From Nocardioides carbamazepini (GTDB lineage Bacteria > Actinomycetota > Actinomycetes > Propionibacteriales > Nocardioidaceae): 64,000 nt of DNA. The notes under the pieces are model-generated. The model saw only the letters and a program-made list of their open reading frames with translations. It ran no database searches and had not been told where the DNA came from. This document shows positions 16,523-22,822 of this stretch, in pieces. The stretch is from assembly GCF_024614185.1 (NCBI RefSeq), contig NZ_JAHTLF010000003.1, positions 248,001 through 312,000 of the forward strand. Reading direction: 5' to 3'. How positions within the stretch are numbered: position 1 is the first letter of the stretch; each line of letters begins with the position of its first letter. A program made the translations under genes and the position numbers.

Positions 16523-17338
16523 GTGACCAGTCCCACCCCCCGACAGCTCCGCCTCACCCTGGTGCAGGCCGCGTCGGCGCTCGACCCCGCGACCAACCGG
16601 GACGCCCTCACCCGCCTCACCGCCGAGCATGCCGGGGACGCCGACCTCGTGGTGTTCCCGGAGGCCTACGCCCGCGACTTCGGCGAGGCCGGCTCCGACG
16701 TCAGCCCGTACGCCGAGCCGGTCGACGGTCCGTTCGGCACCGCGCTCGCTACTGCCGCGGCGGCACAGGGCACCACGGTCGTCGCCGGCATGTTCGAGTC
16801 CGGCCCGGACCCCGAGCGGCCCTACAACACCCTGCTCGTGCGCGGCGCCGTCGCGGCGTCGTACCGCAAGGTGCACCTGTACGACTCCTTCGGCTACCGG
16901 GAGTCCGACCGGCTCAGCGCCGGTCCGCTCGAGCCGGTCGTCATCGACGTCCGTGGCTGGCAGGTCGGGCTGATGACCTGCTACGACCTGCGGTTCCCCG
17001 AGCTCGCGCGCGCCCTGGTCGACCGCGGTGCCGAGCTGATCGTCGTGCCCGCGGCCTGGGTCGCCGGGCCGCGCAAGGTGCACCACTGGCGCACCCTGCT
17101 GGCCGCCCGCGCCATCGAGAACACCGTGTACGTCGCCGCCGTCGGCCAGCCCGCGACCCGCTACTGCGGCCACTCCCTGGTGCTCGACCCGTTCGGCGAG
17201 GTGCTGGCCGAGGCCGGCCCGGGCTCACCCGAGGAGCCGGAGGTCGTCCGGACCGTGATCGAGCGCACGGTGCTGGAGGAGGCCCGCCGCGTCAACCCGT
17301 CGCTCCGCAACCGCCGCCTGCCTCCCGCCGAGCTGTAA
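16523..17338 (+). CDS. Carbon-nitrogen hydrolase (nitrilase superfamily amidase)
   Basis: A 271-residue enzyme with the Glu-Lys-Cys triad: Glu in VVFPEAYARDF (about residue 48), Lys in SYRKVHLYDSFGYRESDRLS (about 114) and nucleophile Cys in GLMTCYDLRFPELARAL (about 154). It resembles the NIT/omega-amidase or deaminated-glutathione amidase branch, cytoplasmic enzymes that hydrolyse small amides. GTG at 16523 gives the usual start LRLTLVQAASALDPATNRDA. It is divergent from mobA across a 51-bp gap. Confidence 0.9.
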   Translation: MTSPTPRQLRLTLVQAASALDPATNRDALTRLTAEHAGDADLVVFPEAYARDFGEAGSDVSPYAEPVDGPFGTALATAAAAQGTTVVAGMFESGPDPERPYNTLLVRGAVAASYRKVHLYDSFGYRESDRLSAGPLEPVVIDVRGWQVGLMTCYDLRFPELARALVDRGAELIVVPAAWVAGPRKVHHWRTLLAARAIENTVYVAAVGQPATRYCGHSLVLDPFGEVLAEAGPGSPEEPEVVRTVIERTVLEEARRVNPSLRNRRLPPAEL

Positions 17339-17406
17339 CTACCCGTCCAGGTCACTGGCGTACTGGTCTACGGGTCAGGTAGCGACAACAACAGACAGTT
17401 ACAGCT
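17331..17406. repeat. Perfect 10-bp inverted repeat AGCTGTAACT / AGTTACAGCT
   Basis: AGCTGTAACT at 17331-17340 overlaps the stop codon of the amidohydrolase gene and is mirrored exactly by AGTTACAGCT at 17397-17406. Inside, ACCCGT (17341) pairs with ACGGGT (17370). The block could be a composite transcription terminator or an operator region for the membrane protein gene at 17451. A related dyad TGTAAC-N5-GTTACA lies just past that gene at 18484-18500. Confidence 0.6.
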
Positions 17407-17450
17407 GTCGCCTCCGCTGCGCTGCCACACACCGGATAGGCTGCTCCTCC

Positions 17451-18470
17451 GTGTCCCGCACCCCCTCTCGTGTCCCGCTCGAGCAGCGCATCGGCGAGTT
17501 CGGGGCCTCGCGGGCACCGCTGACCATCTGGTTCGTCCTGGTCGTCCTCGCCGCGGCTGGCCTGGTCTGCGCGATGCTCCCGGTCGGACCCGTCTGGTTC
17601 GGGACGGCGGGCGCGGTCGGCGTCGCGACCGCCTTCACCTGGGGCCTGGCGGCTCGGACCGGAGGCCGCCCGCTGGTCTTCGCCCCGCTCGCGCTGGCCT
17701 GCGGCCTGGCCGCCGTGGCCTCGGACAACGAGCTGCTGCTGACCGGTGCCGCGGTGGGGACCTCCGCCGTCGCCGCCGTCCTCGGCGTCATGATCACCGT
17801 CCCCGCGGCCGGGATCGCCACCGCGGCCCGTGAGTGCGTCGTCGGCCTGCTGGTGGCCGGGGTCGGTGCCATGGCCACGGTGGGCTTCGAACCGGCGATC
17901 CAGAAGGAGCGCTTCGAGTACGTCGGGCTCGGGCTCGCGTTCGTGGGCGCCATCGTGCTCGTCCATCGCCTCGGCGCCGGCTTCCACGGCCTCGGCCGCC
18001 GCGGCCTGATCATCGTGGCGATCGGCGCGGTCGTGCTCGCCGCGACGCTGCTGTACGCCGAGCTGTTGCGCCGCTACGGCTCCACCGGCCTCGTCGACCA
18101 GCTGCTGGACTGGGTGGCGTGGAGCCGCGACACGCTCGGCGCCTTCCCGCGCCCGATCGCGAGCGTCCTCGGCGTCCCGGCCCTCGCCTACGGCTGCCAC
18201 ATGCGGGCCCGGCGCCGCCAGGGCTGGTGGGTGTGCGCCTTCGGCGTCGCCGCGACCTCCTCGACGGCCACCGCCCTCGCCAATCCGGCCGTCTCCGTGC
18301 AGGAGGCGGCCCTGTCGGTCGTCTACGGCCTGGTCGTCGGCCTGGTGCTCGGCTGGCTCCTCATCCGGCTCGACCTCGCACTCACCGGCAACCGCGGGCG
18401 GGGCAGCCGCGTGGCCGAGCAGGCGGCCGCCGTACGCCCGGAGCCGGGGCGGTTCGCGCCGCTGCTCTGA
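17451..18470 (+). CDS. Polytopic integral membrane protein, unknown function
   Basis: A 339-residue protein with about nine or ten hydrophobic helices, starting with GTG. Helices include TIWFVLVVLAAAGLVCAML (about 27-45), TGAAVGTSAVAAVLGVMITV, GLGLAFVGAIVLVH and LSVVYGLVVGLVLGWLLIRL near the C-terminus, followed by a short basic tail. No transporter or enzyme motif was recognised. It stands alone between the amidohydrolase and tRNA-Ser and is bracketed on both sides by GTTACA-containing dyads (17331-17406 and 18484-18500), which may be terminators or operators. Confidence 0.75.
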   Translation: MSRTPSRVPLEQRIGEFGASRAPLTIWFVLVVLAAAGLVCAMLPVGPVWFGTAGAVGVATAFTWGLAARTGGRPLVFAPLALACGLAAVASDNELLLTGAAVGTSAVAAVLGVMITVPAAGIATAARECVVGLLVAGVGAMATVGFEPAIQKERFEYVGLGLAFVGAIVLVHRLGAGFHGLGRRGLIIVAIGAVVLAATLLYAELLRRYGSTGLVDQLLDWVAWSRDTLGAFPRPIASVLGVPALAYGCHMRARRRQGWWVCAFGVAATSSTATALANPAVSVQEAALSVVYGLVVGLVLGWLLIRLDLALTGNRGRGSRVAEQAAAVRPEPGRFAPLL

Positions 18471-18591
18471 GGGCGCCCCGGCTTGTAACTAAGGGTTACA
18501 GCGCGGATTTCGCTGCACGAGCACCCGGGTAGGTGTCACAGCACCCGGGTAGATGCCCTCGCTGCTGCGCGCCGCCGCAGCAGCCGCTACG

Positions 18592-18676
18592 CAGAGGGGG
18601 CGGGATTCGAACCCGCGGTAGGTCTCCCTACGACCGCTTTCAAGGCGGTTCCGATCGGCCACTCCGGCACCCCTCC
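18592..18676 (-). tRNA. tRNA-Ser (anticodon TGA)
   Basis: The minus strand reads GGAGGGGTGCCGGAGTGGCC... with anticodon stem-loop CCGCCTTGAAAGCGG (anticodon TGA), a long variable arm GTAGGGAGACCTAC and T arm GCGGGTTCGAATCCCGC. Acceptor arms pair GGAGGGG with CCCCTCT, leaving a G-U first pair. The length is 85 nt without an encoded CCA. The long variable arm is diagnostic of a serine acceptor. Confidence 0.95.
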
Positions 18677-18780
18677 TGAGTTCGGTACGACGCACGCGCC
18701 GGCCGGACACGCCGTCGAGTCTAGTGGGCGCGCTGCCGCTGCTTTGCCCCGTCCTCGCCCGGCGATGAACAATGCCGGTC

Positions 18781-19239
18781 ATGAGCAGCACGCAGCCCAA
18801 CCGGGTCACCGACTACCGCCTCGCCCCGCCGGTGATGGCTCGCTTCGTCGGGGCGTACCTCGTCCTGCTCGCGCTGGTGCTGCTCGTCGTGACGGCCGCG
18901 GTCGTGGCGGCCGACCTCAACGCCGACCTGCTGGTGCTCGTCCTCGGCGTGGGGATCCTGGGACTGATCGGCCTCGCGTGGTGGCTGCGCTCGCGGCTGG
19001 TCGTCGTCCGGCTCACCGAGGCCGGCTACCAGGTCCGGATGATCCGCGCCGCCGGCGCGACCGAGGCCCGCTGGAGCGAGGTCGAGGATGCGGTGGCGGC
19101 CGCGCCCTCGGGCATCGACTGCCTGGTGCTGCGTCTGCGCGACGGGCGCAGCACGACCATCCCGATGCAGCTCGTCGCCGCCGACAAGGACGACTTCGCG
19201 CGCGACGTACGGGCGCATCTGCGGCGCGCCGCGCGCTGA
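18781..19239 (+). CDS. Small membrane protein with two helices and a cytoplasmic PH-like domain
   Basis: A 152-residue protein (the ATG at 18772 would add three residues). Two adjacent membrane helices (FVGAYLVLLALVLLVVTAAVV and LLVLVLGVGILGLIGLAWWL) are followed by LRSRLVVVRLTEAGYQVRMI and a compact domain rich in beta strands with RWSEVEDAVAAAPSGIDCLV and LRLRDGRSTTIPMQLVAADK. This arrangement is like bacterial PH-type YdbS/DUF family proteins. The function is unknown. It lies between two tRNA-Ser genes of opposite strand. Confidence 0.75.
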   Translation: MSSTQPNRVTDYRLAPPVMARFVGAYLVLLALVLLVVTAAVVAADLNADLLVLVLGVGILGLIGLAWWLRSRLVVVRLTEAGYQVRMIRAAGATEARWSEVEDAVAAAPSGIDCLVLRLRDGRSTTIPMQLVAADKDDFARDVRAHLRRAAR

Positions 19240-19340
19240 ACCAGGACCCGGGAGTCCGCCGTCGGGGGGCCGATTGGGCCGCTCCCCGGCGATCCTTGTA
19301 GCCTTGCCCACGCTGGCCGGTCTGTGACCGGTGCGGTGGA

Positions 19341-19431
19341 GGAGGCGTCGCCTAGTCTGGTCTATGGCGCCCGCCTGCTAAGCGGGTTTGGGGCTACAAC
19401 CCCATCGAGGGTTCAAATCCCTCCGCCTCCG
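19341..19431 (+). tRNA. tRNA-Ser (anticodon GCT)
   Basis: GGAGGCG at 19341 pairs with CGCCTCC at 19424-19430, discriminator G at 19431. The anticodon loop in CCGCCTGCTAAGCGG gives anticodon GCT, reading AGC/AGU serine codons. A long variable arm (TTGGGGCTACAACCCCA) and T arm GAGGGTTCAAATCCCTC are present. CCA is not encoded. A strong hairpin follows at 19440. Confidence 0.95.
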
Positions 19432-19439
19432 CCGCGAGA

Positions 19440-19472
19440 CGAGGCCCCCGGTCGACACGGCCGGGGGCCTCG
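19440..19472 (+). terminator. Intrinsic-type terminator hairpin after tRNA-Ser
   Basis: A 12-bp perfect stem CGAGGCCCCCGG / CCGGGGGCCTCG with a 9-nt loop, placed 8 nt after the tRNA-Ser(GCT) end. There is no U tract, which is common for high-GC actinobacterial terminators. Confidence 0.8.
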
Positions 19473-19476
19473 CATA

Positions 19477-19494
19477 TTCCCCTGGTTTGGGGAA
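19477..19494. promoter_or_regulatory. Palindromic operator candidate TTCCCC-N6-GGGGAA
   Basis: TTCCCCTGGTTTGGGGAA is a perfect 6+6 dyad located 92 bp upstream of the start of the secreted Trp-rich peptide gene (19587). LuxR-type regulators bind dyads of this size, and a LuxR-type regulator gene lies just past the peptide gene. The link is inference. Confidence 0.4.
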
Positions 19495-19586
19495 GGATGT
19501 TTGAAAGCGTCCTGTGGGGGTAGGCGCCTGCGGCTCGGGTACCCGGAGGGACGGCGCCCGGCCGCCCACCAGTGAGGGGAACACTC

Positions 19587-19721
19587 ATGAAGAAGCTCGC
19601 TCGCAAGACCGCTTTCGCGCTGGCCGCGCTCATCACCGCAGCCGGCATCGTCTCACTCCCGACGGCGGCCGAGGCCGACACCGGCTGGGGCTGGCGGGTC
19701 TTTCCCGGCGCGCACCGCTGA
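19587..19721 (+). CDS. Small Trp-rich secreted peptide (44 aa precursor)
   Basis: ATG at 19587 is preceded by GAGGGGA with a 6-nt gap, a strong ribosome binding site, and encodes 44 residues. MKKLARK is a basic n-region, TAFALAALITAAGIVSLP a hydrophobic core, and AEA just before DTGWGWRVFPGAHR is a good signal peptidase I site, leaving a 14-residue mature peptide with two Trp and two Arg. It ends 24 bp before the convergent stop of a LuxR-type regulator. I infer that it may be a signalling peptide or small bacteriocin-like product; no maturation enzyme or immunity gene is nearby. It is easily missed because of its length. Confidence 0.7.
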   Translation: MKKLARKTAFALAALITAAGIVSLPTAAEADTGWGWRVFPGAHR

Positions 19722-19745
19722 CGGAGGCGCTCGGGTCCTGTCTGG

Positions 19746-20753
19746 TCAGGACGGCGTGACGTCGTCGTCCTGACCGGCGATGCCCAGCGTCCCCATCGTG
19801 TAGCCGAGCTGGAAGCGGGTCTCGGCGTCGTACTCCTCCTTGAGCTCGGCCACGTACCCGGCGTACGTCCGCGGACTGACGCCGAGCCGCTTCGCACTGA
19901 CCGCGTCGGCGTGCCCCTCGATCAGCATCCGGATCGTCATCGACCGCTGCTCCGACGCGATCTCCTTCGTCACGCTCTGTCCCGCGCTCGCGAACGGTCG
20001 CCCGCGGGCGAACGCCCGCTCGAAGACGTCGACGAGATAGGCCACGATCGCCGGCTCGCGTACGACGACCGCGGTCGCCAGGCTGTCGGCGGCCGGGATG
20101 AGGGCGACCCGGCGGTCCACCACGATCATCCGGTTGAAGAACTCGTCGAGCGTGCGGACCTCCGCGCCGTGCTCGGTCACCGTGGCGACGTACTTGTGCG
20201 TGGCGGGGTGCCGGCGGGCGCTGTGCTGGTAGAGCGTCCGCATCGTCAGGCCCCGCTTGAGCGCGGCCACGTCGCGGACCGCCGCCTCGGCCACGGTCTT
20301 CGCGCTGCGCGTCGCCTGCGGCTGCGCCGTCAGCAGTTCCTCCTGGGCCTCGCTGACCAAGGTGGTGAGGTAGGGGTTGATCGCCTCGCCGTGCAGGTAG
20401 AGGAACGGCCCCGACTCGCTCGCGGCCGGCGAGCGGCGCCAGCTCTGCGCGAGGTGCGAGAAGGCGCTCGCCCACCGCGCCGACTCCTCCAGCAGGCGCG
20501 CGCCCTCGTTGCCCAGGGGGGTCACCACCCGCGACTGCGCGTTGCTCGGCTCCAGTGGTCGCCAGGTCTTGCGCGTCGCGTCCAGCTGCAGCAGACCCAG
20601 CTCGACCAGCAGGTCGAACGCCCGGCGCAGTGACGCCCCGTCCTCCAGTCGCGGATCGTCCGCCGCCAGTCCGCCCTCCGCGAGCACCTGCTCGTAGAGT
20701 CCGATCGCCTCCTCCTCGAAGAGGGCCCGGTCCTCGGGCTCGTAGGAGGTCAT
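19746..20753 (-). CDS. LuxR-type regulator with TrmB/PLD-like sensor region
   Basis: A 335-residue regulator. An N-terminal winged-helix-like part (ALFEEEAIGLYEQVLAEGGL ... LRRAFDLLVELGLLQL) is followed by a middle region resembling a phospholipase D-like TrmB sensor fold (AEVRTLDEFFNRMIVVDRRV, about residues 205-225), and a C-terminal LuxR/GerE-type helix-turn-helix (DAVSAKRLGVSPRTYAGYVA, then ELKEEYDAETRFQLGYTMG, about 280-320). No receiver or ATPase domain is present. The start ATG at 20753 is preferred over the long upstream frame, which crosses tRNA-Arg. It is convergent with the Trp-rich peptide gene, suggesting a peptide/regulator pair (inference). Confidence 0.8.
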   Translation of the reverse strand: MTSYEPEDRALFEEEAIGLYEQVLAEGGLAADDPRLEDGASLRRAFDLLVELGLLQLDATRKTWRPLEPSNAQSRVVTPLGNEGARLLEESARWASAFSHLAQSWRRSPAASESGPFLYLHGEAINPYLTTLVSEAQEELLTAQPQATRSAKTVAEAAVRDVAALKRGLTMRTLYQHSARRHPATHKYVATVTEHGAEVRTLDEFFNRMIVVDRRVALIPAADSLATAVVVREPAIVAYLVDVFERAFARGRPFASAGQSVTKEIASEQRSMTIRMLIEGHADAVSAKRLGVSPRTYAGYVAELKEEYDAETRFQLGYTMGTLGIAGQDDDVTPS

Positions 20754-20849
20754 GGCGTCATGCTTCCACACCGTCCCGGGCCCGGTGGCGGCGGTGATTC
20801 GGCATCTATGGGCCCCCTCGGCTATTCTCGTGCGGTCGCCCGGCGACGA

Positions 20850-20922
20850 GCGCCTGTAGCTCAACGGATAGAGCATCTGACTACGGATCAGAAGGTTTGG
20901 GGTTCGAATCCCTACAGGCGCG
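20850..20922 (+). tRNA. tRNA-Arg (anticodon ACG), integration target of the adjacent element
   Basis: GCGCCTG at 20850 pairs with CAGGCGC at 20915-20921; D arm AGCTCAACGGATAGAGC, anticodon loop CTACGGA (anticodon ACG) and T arm TGGGGTTCGAATCCCTA are all present, discriminator G at 20922. CCA is not encoded. An excisionase and a tyrosine integrase follow at 21138 and 21367, the standard layout for an element integrated at the 3' end of a tRNA gene, which restores the tRNA sequence at its left junction. Confidence 0.96.
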
Positions 20923-21064
20923 CAGATCGGATTCACCGCATGACCTGCGCAAACAGGTTCCGAGGCCCGCTTCCCCAACCGGGAGGTGGGCCTTTCTCGG
21001 CCCAGAAACTGGCTCAAAAACTATTCGGGGCCGCTTTGTCGTCTTCGGTCGGCTCGGGTCGCGA

Positions 21065-21093
21065 GTCCCCCCAACGTCCCCCCGCGTCCCCCC
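21065..21093. repeat. Three GTCCCCCC direct repeats between tRNA-Arg and xis
   Basis: GTCCCCCC occurs at 21065-21072, 21076-21083 and 21086-21093, spaced 10-11 bp (one helical turn), 45 bp before the excisionase start. Repeats in this position are typical of integrase arm-type or Xis binding sites. One inverted copy is at 29459-29466 near the far side of the element. Confidence 0.5.
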
Positions 21094-21137
21094 GGATCTG
21101 TGATCGCTCGGGACTGGTTTCTGCACCTTGGTGCCAC

Positions 21138-21374
21138 ATGGAGACCACCACGCACCCCAGCACCCTGACCACGACCGCAGCCGACACCCTGCTCCTCACC
21201 CTCGACGAGGCCGCCCGGCAGCTGTGCTGCGCACGCCGCAGCGTCGAGCGCCACGTCGCCAGCCACCGACTCCACGCCGTCCACCTCGGCCGGTCCGTGC
21301 GCATCGAGCGTCGCGAACTGGAGCGTTTCATCGCCCGGATGCGAGACGGGAACGGGCAGGTGCGGGATGAGTAG
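21138..21374 (+). CDS. Excisionase-like helix-turn-helix protein
   Basis: A 78-residue protein with a single MerR/HTH_17-type winged helix: LLLTLDEAARQLCCARRSVE, RHVASHRLHAVHLGRSVRIE and RRELERFIARM. Such proteins bend DNA at attachment sites and direct excision by the integrase. The ATG at 21138 gives the expected N-terminus; an open frame continues upstream through the tRNA gene and is not used. Its last 8 bp overlap the integrase start, so the two are co-translated. Confidence 0.85.
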   Translation: METTTHPSTLTTTAADTLLLTLDEAARQLCCARRSVERHVASHRLHAVHLGRSVRIERRELERFIARMRDGNGQVRDE

Positions 21375-22611
21375 GCCACGCAAGGCCGCTGAGGAGACCA
21401 CCTCCACGATGTACCAAGGCGCCGACGGCAAGTGGCACGCCCGCGTCACCATGGGCCGGCGGCCGGACGGCAGCACCGCCCGTAAGCACGTCCAGCGGCG
21501 GACGAAGGCAGAGCTGCGCGACGTAGTCCGCGACCTCGAACGTCGCCGCGACGCCGGCACCTTCGTCTGGACCAGCGATGACATCACGCTGGGTCAGTGG
21601 CTCGAGCACTGGCTCGAGTCCGTGCTGCCGATGACCGCGCGATGGAAGACGCTGTCGACGTACCGCAGCCAGATGCGCGTCCACGTCACACCTGCCCTGG
21701 GACAGTGGCGACTCAGCGAGATCCGCCCCGAGCATCTTGAGGAGCACTACCGAGGGATGCAGACCGACGGCCACTCTGCGCACGTCATCCGCGGCGTCCA
21801 CCGTGTCCTGCGGTCCGCCCTGAACGAAGCGGTACGCCGTCGCCGGCTCGCCATCAACCCCGCAGTGGTCGCCAGGCCACCTCGGGCCGAGGACATCGAG
21901 GTCGAGCCGCTCTCGGTCGAGGAGAGCCGCCGCGTCATCGCGGCCGCGCAGTCCACCCTGCACCCAGCTCGATGGTCGATCGCCCTGTCGCTCGGACTGC
22001 GGCAGGGCGAGACGCTCGGACTCCTCTGGCCAGACGTCGACCTCGACGACGGCGTCCTCCGGATCCGGCGAGCCGTCCAGCGCCACACCTGGGAGCACGG
22101 CTGCCAGCTCGATGACGGTTCGCCATCCTGCGAGCGAAAGCGCGGCGCCGAGTGCGAGCACCGGACAGGCGGCGGGCTCCAGCTCGTCGAGCCGAAGACC
22201 AAGGCATCGAAACGGACCATCGTGCTGCCCCAGCCGCTCGTCGATGAGTTGAAAGCGCACCGCGCGGTGGTCAACCGCCGGCGACTCGCGGCGGGAGCGG
22301 ACTGGGACAGCGACCACGACCTGGTCTTCCCAGCGGCGAACGGCGGGCTCATCGATCCAGCCCGGGACCACACCGAATGGAAGGCTCTCCTAGAGCGAGC
22401 CGGCGTCAGGGAGGTCCGCCTCCACGACGCCCGACATACAGCAGCAACCCTTCTCCTGCTGCAGAACGTCGACATCCGGACCGTCATGTCCATCATGGGC
22501 TGGACCGAGATGGCCACCGCCCAGCGCTACACCCACGCCGTTGACGAGCTACGACGTCGCGCAGCTCGACAGATGGGGACGCTTCTCTGGGATGGACAGG
22601 CGGGAGGGTGA
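21367..22611 (+). CDS. Tyrosine site-specific integrase
   Basis: A 414-residue phage/ICE-type integrase. An N-terminal AP2-like arm-binding region (MYQGADGKWHARVTMGRRPD) is followed by a SAM-like core-binding domain (TLGQWLEHWLESVLPMTARW) and the catalytic domain with Arg in SLGLRQGETLGLLWPDVDL (about residue 213), Lys in LVEPKTKASKRTI (about 280), HDARH near 360 and nucleophile Tyr in QRYTHAVDEL near 387. A roughly 40-residue insertion with four Cys/His (HGCQLDDGSPSCERKRGAEC) between Arg and Lys is unusual and common in actinobacterial elements. It presumably recombines at the 3' end of tRNA-Arg(ACG). Confidence 0.95.
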   Translation: MSRPRKAAEETTSTMYQGADGKWHARVTMGRRPDGSTARKHVQRRTKAELRDVVRDLERRRDAGTFVWTSDDITLGQWLEHWLESVLPMTARWKTLSTYRSQMRVHVTPALGQWRLSEIRPEHLEEHYRGMQTDGHSAHVIRGVHRVLRSALNEAVRRRRLAINPAVVARPPRAEDIEVEPLSVEESRRVIAAAQSTLHPARWSIALSLGLRQGETLGLLWPDVDLDDGVLRIRRAVQRHTWEHGCQLDDGSPSCERKRGAECEHRTGGGLQLVEPKTKASKRTIVLPQPLVDELKAHRAVVNRRRLAAGADWDSDHDLVFPAANGGLIDPARDHTEWKALLERAGVREVRLHDARHTAATLLLLQNVDIRTVMSIMGWTEMATAQRYTHAVDELRRRAARQMGTLLWDGQAGG

Positions 22612-22641
22612 ACCATGGATCGCATCCGGAGGTAGGGCATT

Positions 22642-22658
22642 GCGCCCACTGTGGGCGC
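22642..22658 (+). terminator. Hairpin downstream of integrase
   Basis: GCGCCCACTGTGGGCGC forms a 7-bp stem with a 3-nt loop 30 bp after the integrase stop and before the convergent OLD-family gene. It may terminate integrase transcription; alternatively it is an operator-like palindrome. Confidence 0.5.
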
Positions 22659-22822
22659 CCACACCGCCCACTATGACGCAGGTTCACGGCGCCCTGCCAG
22701 GTGCGTGCCCGCAAGCGGTAGTTGCAGGAGCGGAGTTGTTGAGTTCGAGTGATTTGGCTGTACCGCGTGTTGTGCGGGCTGCTGACGATGACGTGGTGCC
22801 CAACGGGCCGGCGGTCGCCTGA

